A DNA stretch of 64,000 bases from Areca catechu. Its lineage: Eukaryota; Streptophyta; Magnoliopsida; Arecales; Arecaceae. The notes under the pieces are model-generated. The model was not told the origin of the DNA, ran no database searches, and worked only from the letters and a program-made list of their open reading frames with translations. Shown here in pieces: positions 10,804 through 22,137 of this stretch (positions are counted from its first letter, which is position 1; each line of letters begins with the position of its first letter). The translations under genes were made by a program, and so were the position numbers. The stretch is taken from contig CM038043.1 of assembly GCA_021397845.1 (NCBI GenBank), positions 28,829,501 through 28,893,500 of the forward strand. Reading direction: 5' to 3'.

Positions 10804-10904
10804 ACTACTAGACTTGGAGTCGAGCGAAGATTTCCCTACACACGTAGAAACGTTGTTGCATCGAGGAGGAATTTGTAATTAATGGAAGGAAATCTTACTT
10901 TATT

Positions 10905-12096
10905 GATGATACATCCTTAGGTTATTGGCATTCTAGGTTTATGTGAATTGGACACCATCTAGTCCGGCGAGGTAGTAAGCTCCATGAGGAAGGGCTTCAA
11001 CTACTTTATAGGGGCCTTCCCAGTTGGGGGACAGCTTGCAGCATCCTCCAGGCTGCGAGACTTCAGTCCATCGCAGAGCTAAGTCACCTAGGTGGAAGGT
11101 CTTTGGTTTCATATGGGAGTTATAATACTTAACGACTTGCTACTGGTAGGCCGCCATGTAGAGCCGGGCCTTGTCTCGTGTCTCCTCCAGAAGGTCTAGA
11201 GTGAGCAAAAGTCGTGTCGAGTTCTCGGTTTCATCATATTGTTCCATTCAGAGAGTGGGCATCCCAGTTCCATTAGGATTACTGCATCAGTGCTGAAGTC
11301 AAGATTGAAGGGCATCTCACTTGTCACTGTCCTGGGCGTGGTGTGATAGACCCAAAGAATGCTAGGAAGTTCTTCAGCCCATCGACCCTTAGCCTGATCT
11401 AGCCTGGTTCGGAGCCCTTGCAGGATGGTCTGGTTGGTGGGGATAAGCCACTAAAGTGAAATGGTGGTGGATATTAAGGTCGGTGTAGAATTCTTCAAAT
11501 GCCTGGTTATCGAACTATCATCCATTGTCGGTGAAGATGGAGTGGGGGAGTTCGAAGTGGCAGATGATCAATTTCCAAAGAAAAGACCTGACCTTGGCTT
11601 CCATGACCCATGCTAGCGGCTCGACCTTGACCCACTTGGTGAAGTAGTCGATCTCCACTATCAGGTGCCTTCACTGTCTAGACGTGGGGAGAAAAGACCC
11701 TATGATGTCCATCCCCTACTGAGAGAATGGCTAGGAGACAGAGAGTTAGGAAAGTGGTGCAGCCGGTTGACGTTGTATGCAGGTGTGCTATTGGTAGCGA
11801 TCGTACTTCTTGATGAAGTTGGCTGCATCCTCTCTCATCATCTCCCAGTAATAACCTTAGTAGAGTGCTTTGTATGCTAGGGTCCTGCCCCCCACATGAC
11901 TCCCGTAGAGGCCTTCATGTATTTCTTGGAGCATGAAGGCAGCCTTCGAGGGTCTCAAACACTTCAGAAGCGGGTAAGAGTAGGACCTGCAGTAAAGTTG
12001 CCCATCCATCAACACAAAGCGCGTTACCTTCTTCTTAAGAAGGCCAGCCTGAAAGAAAAATGGTGTAGGTGGTTTGACATGGTCCTACACTAGGCA
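10905..12096 (-). pseudogene. Integrase core and C-terminus of element H
   Basis: On the minus strand, with stops and shifts: DGQLYCRSYSYPLLKCL before the zinc-finger region, AYKALY and YYWEMM, then the core with DIIGSF (near 11700), DYFTKWVKVEPL (11590-11650) and FTDNG (near 11520-11540), and a C-terminal domain with LRWTEVSQPGG and WEGPYKVVEALP (near 11010). This is Ty3/gypsy integrase of the Tat type, without a chromodomain. Its start is cut off by copia LTR M; the upstream part resumes at 14345. The position of the last catalytic acidic residue is not clear in this decayed copy. Confidence 0.75.
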
Positions 12097-14341
12097 TGCA
12101 AACAGCTGCGGGAGCATAATGGATTTTAAAACTTTTTTTTTAAAAATTCTTGCAGCAGAAAACTGCTCCGTCCAGAACCTAACCTATTCATGTTGCATGT
12201 AAGCATGTATGATGATATAAAATATTTGCAAAATATTAAACAAATAAATCTATTTATGCATGATTAAAAAAATAATTTTCCATACCTTTGTTCCTCCTGG
12301 AATAACTCTGGAATAAAGCTGGAATAGGCTGGAATAGCTGGAATAAAACTATTCCAGCCTTCTTCCTTGGGCTGAAATTTTGCTCTGTTTTGAGCTTGAA
12401 ATACAGCAGTGAAACACCACCTTCTGGACCTCCGTTTGCTCCCGAATCGCAGCAGCGGCAAGGTGGATAAGTGTTCTTCGATCTCCAATAGAAATCTGCA
12501 AGGAAAACACAGTGTACACGATGTACAAAATGGCCAAAAACCTGCTGCCAGAATTTTTGCAGCAGAACAGGATAGCTGGTTCTTCCTTCGTTTTGGAGCA
12601 GTAGAAGCAATCCCGGCTCGCGTGGCTTGCTCCTAGGAGTAGAAGAGTACTCCCTCTAGAGGGGAGACGTGCCTGGGGCTCTCAGATCCCACTCCACACG
12701 CGGTGCTAGCCGCTGGAAGATGATTCGGCCATAGTGAACGGCAGCAACTGGCCTTGCTGAAGTCCTAGGTTTGAGCACTCAAATGGACAAGGAAATGGGG
12801 CTTGAGACTCTCCCTCTCACCCTCCAAAAACCCAGCTTATAAGTACCCAATGGAAGCAGGCAAAAACTCTCTCAAAACGTCCCAGAATTTTTTGCTTTCT
12901 CTTCACATGGTGTAACTTCAACTGAGTTGTAAATAGGGGTGTTGCAGAGGTTTATATAGGCAGCTGGGAGAGGGAGTAATTCATAGTGACCGGGAGAGGA
13001 AGAGGCAGCAGTCGTTAAGCCATAAAAACAACCATAAATGAAAGGTAAATGAGCAGCGGTGGAGGGAGAAGAAGAGGCGCCAGCGAGGGGAGACGTTCGG
13101 CCTTCTCCCAACGTTAGGAAACTTTTACACGGTGAAACCGGTCCATTCCCAATTTGGTTCAATCCCATTAAACCTCTTGGTTCAATCCAATTGAACCAGT
13201 TCAAGCCCAATTAAATTGGTTCATGGGATTAAAATTGGTTCACAACCAATTGAAGGCCAAAATGAACTCTGAATCAGTTCAAAACTGATTCAGAAAAATC
13301 CTAGCGCAGTCCTGGTCAACCAGGAACAATTTTCAGTTGACACAGATAAGGGCAAGATGGAAAAAAGAGTGCTCAAAAAATACTGTGACCATAAAACCGA
13401 GACGATTCCCAATCGTAATCGGTATCCGGATCAGAGAGTAATCCTCTGTGGCGTGTGACCTCATAGGTTCAAACCTAAATGGTAGCACTAGAACAATTCT
13501 AGTACCAGCACAGGAAACCATCTAGCAATGGGTCCCAGCATCCGAATAGGTCGAAGATGCGGGAGCAAACTATCGAACCTTTGGCATATGGTTACTGTAT
13601 AATTCATCCCTTTGACCTCTAATGCTCAGGACGACTGAGATTGGGCTGCCAACCCAGACTGAGTCAGTCGACTACGTGTCTCAACCTTGCAAGCCCAGTG
13701 ACTCTTTACTAGGACTATCCCGACCGAGGATTTGCTAAATTGAGATACTACGAGACATTCAATCCAAACTGTTTGGACAGGTCAATTCCATCTTGGTCAT
13801 CACTGCTCCATAAGTACTTGCCTGTACCCAGAAACCTTCCATCATCGGATTAAAAATCCGGGTAGTCCGGTACCAAAGCACAGGGAGTTGCTTGCAAGCT
13901 ACCGTGATGACCTCAGGTCAGAGGGACACATATACCCATATCCAATCGTGAGTATCCCTTTGGCAGAAAGAGGCTGCATGGAGTCACGTTCAATGAGATA
14001 TCACATATCCCACTTGTAGATCACATCAATGTCACCACACTCATTTGGTCAAGAGGACAACCAAACGATGCGAACTACAACAACCTATACTTGATATATT
14101 GCCGTCCAGTAAAATATATCCTTTGGTTGTGAACAAGGTTTAAGGACCACTCGATACATCCTCTCTGTATCGAAGTCAGTGTAATCCTAAGGACTTCATC
14201 ACATGGAAAGAGTTCATTTCAAAAAAAATTAGTATGTGATGAGCTGCCATAAATATATTTTATTAATTCAAAAAAAAAGTATAATACTTAGCTCAACCGC
14301 CTACAACCCAGGCGATTGGCTTTGGGACATAATTTCCAACA
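12097..14341 (-). mobile_element. Copia solo LTR M
   Basis: A 2245-bp TG...CA block splitting H's integrase: the protein reading ends at 14345 on one side and resumes below 12096 on the other. On the minus strand it begins TGTTGGAAATTATGTCCC, a start I recall for several plant copia LTRs. A TATA-like box (TATATAAA) is at 12951-12958 on the same strand. No gag-pol or second LTR is present. Flanking bases (ACGGC/TAGGC) do not give a clean 5-bp duplication. Small frames inside (12254-12636, 12872-13210, 13333-13521) are not supported as genes. A local repeat of TGGAATA lies at 12297-12350. Confidence 0.6.
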
Positions 14342-14344
14342 CGG

Positions 14345-14617
14345 CCTCTATGCGATTCTTGGGTAGGGTACCGTCCATGATATATCTAATATAATGGCCC
14401 ATCCAAGTGGGTTCCGGAGTAACTTGCTAGACCTCGGCAGGCAGCTCATAGCTGGGAGCCTGGAGGTATTCGATGTGGGCACATCCCAATGATGAATCCG
14501 ATAGAGTTGCAAGCCTGGAGAGGGCGTCAGCACGGGCATTCTCTCCCCGAGGGATATGCAAGATGCTGAAGCACCAGAAACTCTCTACGCTCGCACGCAC
14601 CTACTTCAGGTACTTCA
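14345..14617 (-). pseudogene. RNase H/integrase junction of element H
   Basis: Minus-strand reading contains IPRGENARADALSRLATL, the conserved end of the RNase H region, then EYLQAPSYELP and YIMDGTLPKNRIEA, which lead into the integrase zinc-finger region. It is interrupted at 14341 by LTR M. Confidence 0.7.
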
Positions 14618-14977
14618 TCATTTGAGGGTCTCGGACTTCAAACTCCCCTGAGACCTGACTGCTACTAGTTGTGAGTCAGTGAAGACCCTTAGATTGGACA
14701 CTCCCAGCTCACGAGATACCCTTAAACCCGCGAGGAGTGCCTCGTATTCTGCTTGGTTATTGGTGGCCTCGAATAGGAAGCATAGCACGCTCTTGGACAC
14801 GACCCCATCATGATTGGCTAGGATGAGGCAGGCTTCGCTCCCTCTGGTATTCGACGTGCCATCCATGTGGAGGACCCAGACCTCCTTGTCAGTCGATAGC
14901 TCCATCCAGTGCTTCGGGGAAGCTTCCTCTGACTCTTCGCCCTTACCGATGCACTCGACCAGGAAGTTTACTAGCAC
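14618..14977 (-). pseudogene. Archaeal-type RNase H of element H
   Basis: A 119-codon open stretch with the expected acidic motifs: MDGTSNTRGSEACLIL (first Asp), TNNQAEYEALLAGL (Glu), VFTDSQLVA (second Asp). The NNQAEYEAL form is the extra RNase H domain of Tat-lineage elements, which removes the RNA strand during reverse transcription. It lies downstream of RT in a frame with several stops between them. Confidence 0.75.
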
Positions 14978-14999
14978 TTGTGCCTTTTAGGATGGCCTT

Positions 15000-16410
15000 G
15001 GATGGTAGGTGATATCAAACTTGCTAAGCTTTAGTGCCCACTTTGCCAGATGCCCCGATGTGTCTAGATGGTTGAGTATAGCCCTCAGTGACTGGTCAAT
15101 CAAGATCGCGATCAGGTGGGCTTGGAAGTATTGCTTGAGACACTAAGCAAACATAATAAGATGAAAATCAGTTTCTCAGAGTTGGTGTACCTGATCTCTG
15201 CATCCCGGAGGACCTTGCTAATGTAGTACACCAATTTTTGGACACCATCACCATCCGTACGAACGAGCACTAAACTGATGCTCTTAGGGTGACCGCCAAG
15301 TATAGGAGGAGCTCCTCTCTGTCCTCCAGCCTAGAGAGTAATGGGTGTGATGCCAGGAATCTTTTCATTTCCTCGAAGGCCTCCTAGCATTCCTTTGTCC
15401 AGGCAAAGTCATGCATCTTGTGTAATACCATGAAGAAAGGCAGGCAGTGGTCAGCAGAGCACCAAATGAACAGGCTCATAACTGCTAGCCGACCAGTCAG
15501 GCACTATACTTGCTCCTTCAAGGTGGGTTATTCCATGTCGACGATTGCTTGGACCTTCTCTAGGTTTGCTTCAATTCCTCGTTGAGTTACCATGACACCC
15601 AGGAATTTTTCGGCAGCCACACCGAAAGTGCACTTAGCCGGGTTCAACTTCATTCTGGTAAAGGTAGAGATTATGAAAAGGCTTTGCCAAGTCCACAATG
15701 TGGTCTGACTTTGATCGACTCATGATGAGCATGTTATCCACGTACGCTTGCATGTTATGTCCAATTTGGTCTTTGAAGACCTTATTGATCAGGCGCTGAT
15801 AAGTGGCTCCAACATTCTTCAGGTCGAATAGCATCATCCGATAGCAGTATATCCCACGGTCTGTGATGAAGGTGGTATGCTTCTCATCTTCGGGGTGCAT
15901 CCGGATCTGATTGTACCATAAAAATGCATCCATGAAGGTGAGTAGGCGGTGCCTAGAGGTGGCATCCACCAGCTAGATGATTTTTAGGAGAGGGAAGCTA
16001 TCTTTCAGGCAAGCTCGGTTGAGATTTGTGTAGTCTACATAGATCCTCCACTTCCCGTTGGCTTTCCTGACCATGACCATGTTTGCTAGCCAACTAGGGT
16101 ATTGGACTTCGTGAACGAAGCTGGCTGCGAGAAGCTTCTCCACCTCTTTGTTCATCACCCTCTGCCTTTCTAGGGAGAAGCTTCTCTTCTTTTGCCGAAC
16201 TGGATGACACTTCGGATCGATGTTTAGCCGGTGAGTGATGATGCTGGCTGGGATCCCTGGCATATCCACTGTGGTCCAAGTGAATACATCTGCATTCACC
16301 CAGAGGAAACTTAGTAAGCACTCCTTCTCGTTGTTCGATAGTTGGGTTCCTATCTGCACTATCTTTAAGGGATCGACATCGAGTGGGCATGATAATAGGT
16401 GTTCAACTGG
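15000..16410 (-). pseudogene. Reverse transcriptase and connection of element H
   Basis: Two main open stretches (16359-15973 and 15969-15634) separated by one TAG, then a decayed connection to about 15000. Motifs in order: HRLNIDP, VRQKKRSFSLERQ, WLANMVMVRKANGKWRIYVDYTNLN, FMDAFLWYNQIRM, RMMLFDLKNVGATYQRL, then the active site at 15731-15745, which reads YVDNM instead of the family's usual YVDDM. The changed catalytic Asp, together with the stops, shows a dead enzyme. Confidence 0.8.
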
Positions 16411-16677
16411 ACCGCCCTTGGCATCTTATGCCCTTTGATCGAGATTGTCGGTAGTGGGATCTTCCCCGGCACACCTGGCTCCGGGGATAGCCTGCAAACA
16501 ATGCTAAACTAGCTGGGGTGCCCCCCTCATCTCTTCCATGCCGTAAGGGGTCGGGAATTGCACCAGAAGCTGTTTTGTCAAAATGACCGCATCAAGTAGA
16601 TTGAGCCCTGGGCGACCGAGAATCATGTTGTAGGCTAAGGGGAGCCTAACAATCATGATAGTCATCATAACCGTACT

Positions 16678-16920
16678 CTATCGAGGTGGTGAGCCAGCGA
16701 TGACTGGGAGAGTAATCTCCCCTTCGACTCCCACCGAGTCTTCGGTGAAACTGACAAAGGGGGTGCATACTGGCTTTAGTTGAGAAAATGACAAATTCAT
16801 GTTGACGAAGGCATCGTAGAAAAGAATATTAGTCGAACTTCCACTATCGACCATAACCTGCTTTACAGGATGCTTCGCTATCATCATCTCAACAGCAATG
16901 GCATCATTGTTAACATTTTT
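16678..16920 (-). pseudogene. Protease of element H
   Basis: Minus-strand reading with KHPVKQVMVDSGSSTNILF, the aspartic protease site (DSGSS), then a hydrophobic segment ending ITLPVIAGSPPR at the stop at 16678. It is fused to the gag C-terminus in the same frame. The call rests on the DSGS motif and its place between gag and RT. Confidence 0.75.
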
Positions 16921-18540
16921 CACCTCAGCCTCCCTTCCCCTCAGAAAGGGGAGTACATTTTCTGATCCCTCCCCTGCCCTAGTCCTCTTAGAGGCATGCT
17001 CTATTCCCCAGGAGATCATGCCCACAGGCTTCTCAGTGGGTCGATTGTCAATAGGGAGAAGAGCTGCAAGCACCTGAGGTTCTATTGAGGCCTTGCTCCC
17101 CATGAACTTTCCGAGGAAGCCCCTTCTTATTAGGTCTTCAATTTTCCTCTTGAGGTGGTGGCATTCTTTAATATCATGGTCATGGTCGTGGTGGAACTGG
17201 CAATACTTTGACTTATCATGACCACTTGATGGTCTCAGCGGAGGAGGGCAGCACAGGTAGTGCTCGCCCTCGATCTTCATAAGGATTTTAGACCTTGAGA
17301 CGAGGAGTGAAGTGAATCTCTCTTTAAGAACGGGGACGTTCTTCGGCTTTGGGCTAGCCCGGTGGTTATGGGATGGTCCAAATCTCTACATCCCGGAGGC
17401 TTCTCCTTGAGACTACTTCTTCTAGGGCCTCCTATATAGCTCCCTCCTGGTCTGATTGGCCTCCTCCGCATGGATGAACTTATGGACATGGAGGAGGAGC
17501 TCGGAGTATGTCTTCGGTGGCTTCTTGTTTAGGGAGTAGGTCAGGCAGGAGGTCTTGAGCTCTCTTTTCAGTGCCATCATGGAAACGGGCTCGTCCAGAC
17601 TATAAATCTCTAGGGTGGCAACCTTGAAGCAGGATACATAGTTTCGTAAGGACTCATGATCTTATTGCTGTATAGAGAAGAGGCTGTTAGCTTCTCGCGG
17701 CACCTTGTGGTAGGCGTCGAAGTGTGCCATGAACCTCCTCTTTAGCTATGCAAAAGAGTGAATGCTTTCAAGCTCGAGAGGGGTATACCAAACTCGAGTG
17801 GCCTTTTAAAGGTTGGCCAGGAAGGCGATGCAAAGGAGGGCGATAGTCACCCCTTGGACCCCCATGAGAGACTTGTAGCTCTCCAAGTGGTCCAAAGGAT
17901 TGATGGTCCCATCGTAGGGATCCACTTGGGGCATACGAAACCAAGTGGGGATCGGCTTCTCTTGAATTTCTAGGGAGAAAGGGGAGCGGGCATCATAGCC
18001 CGTAGGCTCACGTGGGGAGCCCTGCATGTTGGCAAACTGGCGGGATAGCTTAGCCTGCTTGCCCTCTTGCTCTTCTAAGCACCTCTCAGCTAGGCACCTG
18101 ATGGCATCGTCAGTGGAACCTTCCACTGAGACTGTCAAAGGAGAGAGAGGTGTTGGTCATGGGGAGTCATGCCAAGGAGCCTTGCCCTGACAGTGTTTGT
18201 GTTGCCTAGTAACGACATGGTCAGAGTCCAGGGAATGACTCTCCTGGTTGACTAACCCACTCCTTTGTCTCTTCTCCATGGTCTGGAGGCTCTCCAGTGA
18301 TCAGATGTGGCCTGCAGGTGCGATGGCCTCCCTTGGAGGGAACGCATGCTACCGCAAGGGCAGGCAGCCTGGGCCATAGGGGTCCCTGGCTGTTGCTGAA
18401 TGGCCAGGGATCGATGTTGATGGTGAAGCTATCGCACTACCGTAGTCAGGGTCTGTACCTATTGGGTGAGTGTGGCGAGCTAGATGTTCGCCGGAGGTGG
18501 CGGTGGTAGAGCTTGGAGCTCCCTTTTCGGACTACATGAG
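16921..18540 (-). pseudogene. Gag of element H
   Basis: N-terminus near 18520-18440 with a Leu/Gln coiled-coil-like segment, broken by stops. The capsid part at 18138-17806 has PTWFRMPQVDPYDGTINPLD, a recognisable Tat-lineage capsid start, ending LLCIAFLANL where the frame shifts. The C-terminal part near 17240-17120 has a knuckle-like CQFHHDHDHDIKECHHLK followed by LIRRGFLGKF. Frames change at about 17810, 17490 and 17280. Gag would form the virus-like particle in the cytoplasm. Confidence 0.75.
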
Positions 18541-18567
18541 GTTTTGCAGAGGGGAGCATCCCCCACA

Positions 18568-19716
18568 TGATGCGGGATGACTCTAAGACTGCTAAACATG
18601 CATGAAAAATAGTAAAATAATTTTTTTATATTTTTATAATTTTATTTGCAAGCTAGATTTCTAAAATAAAGTAAGAACTAGCAGAAAGTCTAGCAGTGCA
18701 AAGAATCATCGGATCGCAGGCAAACTCATGCAAACTAATGAAATAGCCAGGACTTGATAGTTGAGAAACTCCCGGTTTAGGATAGTTTATCTTCATCAAA
18801 TCAGATAAAAAGAGAAGGGAAGGGTTCTTACCAATCAGAGATTAAAATTCAGCAACAAAAGGGATCACTCACACTTTGATCGGAGCCTGGATGAAGAAGC
18901 CTCGGTTGCCTTGAATCTGATGGCTGATCTGGGCAGTCCTGGAAGCAAAGAAGGCCTCCTTAGGGGAGGTGAAGCACCTCGGGGATCCTGCAAGTGTCAG
19001 GGTCAATCAAAACAACAAATAAAAAAAAGAGAAAAGGAACTAGGGTTTTGAAGGAATCGGGAATAGGGTTAGGAGATGGAAGCCAGGGAGGAAGAAGCTC
19101 TTAGGCTTGGACGGTAGCAAGGGCTTCTGTTCCTTGGGTGTGGCTGATCTCCAAGGATGCAGGAGGTTGCTAGGGCAGTAGGGTTTCAATCCAGGAACAC
19201 AAGAAGAGCACTCAAAGTAAGAACCAAAACTCAAATACAAGGCAATTAATCCAAATTTTAGCAAGGTTTATTCGTAAGAAAAAGCTGATTACAAGAGGGG
19301 GAGGGGTGGGGGTATTTATAGAGTTCCCATACCCTCACTAACTATGGTTACACTTGGGTTACAAGTCCTCTTCCAAATTGGAGTACAAGTTTTTTCCTAG
19401 CTAGGTTAGAATTACAAGGTTTAAAAGGATTAGGAATCCTAACTAGGTTAGAATAAACTTGGTCTTCTCCCACTTCACTTCACCTTGGACTTGGTCAAAC
19501 ACTCTTGGATGCCAACTCCTTTGGGCATGTGGACTTTAGGGCAGCAAGGGGAAGGTCAACCATGGGTTTGGAAGGCTTGGGCTTGGGCCCCTTGGAAGCT
19601 GGGGTGCCTGGTTCTCTGGGCTAGCATATTCCCTGCATCAAAAGAGAATCTTGGTTCTTCTTGCTTGGGCTTGCTTCCTGGACTTGAATTTGGAGGCCTG
19701 GAGTGTTGGGATAGCC
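18568..19716 (-). repeat. LTR G, main part
   Basis: Minus-strand LTR related to those of A and F: on the minus strand it ends GAGTCATCCCGCATCA and carries TATAAATA at 19313-19320 and a GGTAAGAACCC donor-like site near 18826-18836. Element B splits it at 19716. The missing start appears to be the detached fragment at 24593-24674. The left neighbour is H and the right neighbour of the detached end is K, with no matching target duplication (CCACA versus CTAGC). Confidence 0.7.
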
Positions 19717-20977
19717 TGATGTGGGACTCATATGCATGCAATTATTTTTGTATGTTTTATATATGGAGTTAAGTGATTAAATCCCGAGAATCAGATCAAA
19801 ATAAGTTGTAGGGAATTCTATATGAATTTTAGAAACTATGCATGCAGATTAGGACCTAAGAAAGTAGTAAAAAGGGATCGCCGGGGCTAAGAAGCCTTGG
19901 TTAGGGCTAGTTTTCTTACAATAAAACTAATGGTAGGCAGAGGGGATGTACCTGGCAACATCTAATGCGTCCGGTGAAGATCGCAGTGAAGGGATCTCCC
20001 GTCCTCGATGGATGCGGCCTAGAAAACCATGTTAGAGACCCGTAAATACCCGGCTTTCTGCTCGGTGGTCCGATTGAGGCTTGGCTGGAGTCGTTGGATT
20101 CGTAGTAACTCAGGGACCTACAAACGACCTTTCAAGGGTTAAAAAACTCACAAGGAAACAAAGAAACAAGAGAAAACAGCAAGGGAAATAAAGTTTTGGC
20201 GGGGGCAGCTAGGTCTCTGGAAGGATGGTTGGCGGCAGGAATCTGTTGCAACACCGGGAAGAAGAAAGCACCAATAAAATCCCTTAAGCACAAAGCAGCA
20301 TAGCATAAAGCAATTGTAGAGAAATCAAGTTTTATTTCATATATCAAAATCAATCCTCACACAAGAGACTAGGGTCCTTTAAATAGACCCTTAGTCTTGG
20401 GCTCCAAGTAAGGGCACATTAGTCTTTACATAAGAATCCTATTCCTACCCAAACCCTAGCTAAAAAGATAAGGAAACTTAGGAAGATAAAATCCCTTTAA
20501 ACTCTCCCCCTCTTCATGCCTTGGTTGGCCAAGGGGGTGACCCTAAGTGGCCGACCAAGGGTGGTCACCATAAGGTCAAGATTGCCTAGCTCTCTCCTGG
20601 GCCTGGGCTAGCCCAGTTTGCTTCCTGTTGGTCCAGGGCTTCTGAATTTTCCCTCCTGGAGTCTTCACGTCTTCAAGCTGGGTTAGACTTGAGCTATACA
20701 TCCATGTCTTCAATCTGGTTGGACTTGGTCTTCACTTGTATGATGTGGTCTTGAGTCTTCAGTATGCCTGGACATAACTCAAAATAATAAAATTAGCTCG
20801 ACATGAGCTAACTAACACTGTACTGGATAGCTCAACATGAGCTGACTAATACAGGACTCAAATAAAGATAACTTAGCTGGACTAAGCTTTATTACAATGG
20901 ACTCGAATGTCATTAAGTGATCCATAGAGGGTTGAGAAGCCTCTGTCTTATTCCTGGTGCCTCTGGTGTCCGCACCA
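19717..20977 (-). repeat. 3' LTR of element B
   Basis: 1261 bp. Plus-strand left end TGATGTGGGACTCATATGC, right end GTGTCCGCACCA; on the minus strand it therefore starts TGGTGCGGACACC. A TATTTAAA box on the minus strand (20378-20385) recurs in element C. The frame at 20132-20353 is not a gene. Confidence 0.85.
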
Positions 20978-21500
20978 ATTCTCCCAGGGTGGGAGGATCT
21001 CGATCCTGTCGAGTGAAGATCAGACTAGCTCACATATCTCTCAAAAAGGTCTGGGTTGAGGCATTGCAAGTCCTCTCGAGAAATCCATGAATCGTCTGAC
21101 TCTGGCCATCCTTGCCATCGGACCAGGTAGCATTGATAGTCGTGGCCCCGGGTCATAATGGCTTGATCATCCAGGATATGCTTGATCCGTTCTCCTCTCT
21201 CAAGCCAATTAATTAGTGGACACTCTGGGTAAGGAGCACTCTCAACAGAAGGGATAGGTCCAAAAGCCTCACTGGATATCGTTGCCGGTTCCCTGTACTC
21301 AACCAGGTTTGTAATATTGAAGGTAGAACTAATGCCAGATCCGAAGGTAGAACTAATGCCAGTTCCGAAGGCAAATCTAACACATAGGAATTTGGTCCAA
21401 CCCTCTCTATCACTCTAAAAGGTCCGGCTCTATGAGCATGAAGCTTCTTTTAGGCCTAAGCTTAACCATGATAGAATCCACTACATCAAATTCCTTGACC
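20978..21500 (-). pseudogene. Integrase C-terminus and chromodomain remnant, element B
   Basis: On the minus strand the polypurine tract (GGGAGAAT, 20978-20985) is preceded by a well-kept chromodomain: DYQCYLVRWQGWPESDDSWI, then SREDLQCLNPDLFERY (about 21150-21035), which retains the aromatic and Trp residues that read methylated histone tails in chromoviruses. Upstream, ISSTFNITNLVEYREPA matches D. A 24-bp tandem duplication at 21319-21366 adds eight residues (LALVLPSD) in one frame. Frameshifts near 21400 and 21300 prevent one continuous frame. Confidence 0.75.
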
Positions 21501-21813
21501 CTTCTTCGGGAATTAGCCAATTTCTTTCAAAATTAATGCAGGCGGTGAATATGCTGGGCATATGCAGACTCCTAACAGATGCAAAGGACTAAAACTATCA
21601 CCTAATAGACTTGACTATGCATTCCTATCGAAGGAATTTTTTATTAAACTCTTTGGACCTAAACCTAAGAGATTATAGGTTTTCTAGGTTTGATCCTAGC
21701 TTGACATGCACATGAAAATTTACAATGAACTCCTAGCAAATTCCAAAGAGTATGCCAGAAGTATAATGCAAACCTAACATGCATAATGAATGCATGCAGT
21801 ATGCTAATCTTAA

Positions 21814-22104
21814 CTAAATGCAATCTAATGATCCTAGAAATGCTGGAGGTATCTGGGAAGGGCAGAAAATAGGAAGTGGGTTCAGAATTAGTTGGTAGGG
21901 TAAGGAAAAAGGTTCAGGATTAGTTGGATACAGTAGGATAAAGGAAGGGGTGTCAGGAACTAATCCTATACTAATGAGGCTAACCTTACGGGGTTGCGGT
22001 ATATCTATGGGGTTTGCATAATGGAAGGATGGGTTATTTATTTCATGGAAGAGGTCCTTAATAGAAACTATAGGAGGGGGCTCATCCTGGGGATGCTGAT
22101 TCAA
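21814..22104 (-). pseudogene. PFFHY module of element B gag-like frame
   Basis: A 96-codon stretch, QDEPPPIVSIKDLFHEINNP then SFHYANPIDIPQPRKVSLIS, continuing the gag-like frame after a TAA at 22136-22138. It is the conserved C-terminal module found in all six non-autonomous copies and not in D. Function unknown; no recognised domain. Confidence 0.6.
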
Positions 22105-22137
22105 AGAGATCAGGTCCTTAAAAAATTCTTCTGGTTC

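Larger units (their letters stand above)
6304..18567 (-). mobile_element. Decayed Tat/Retand-like gypsy element H
   Basis: On the minus strand it reads gag, protease, RT, archaeal-type RNase H, integrase, then a 3' region with two minisatellites and an ORF on the opposite strand. This is the layout known for Tat-lineage elements with an antisense extra ORF. The 3' LTR is at the left (6304-6962). The 5' LTR and primer site are missing; the element stops at LTR G (18568). Every coding part carries stops or shifts, so it is long dead. Confidence 0.75.

Noticed and set aside
10344..10878. Frames with repeated Phe-Ser-Ala-Leu-Val units
   Set aside because: Produced by the 30-bp minisatellite, which lies outside the pol frame.
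12254..12636. 118-codon frame and overlapping frames
   Set aside because: Inside copia LTR M, on both strands, without domain features.
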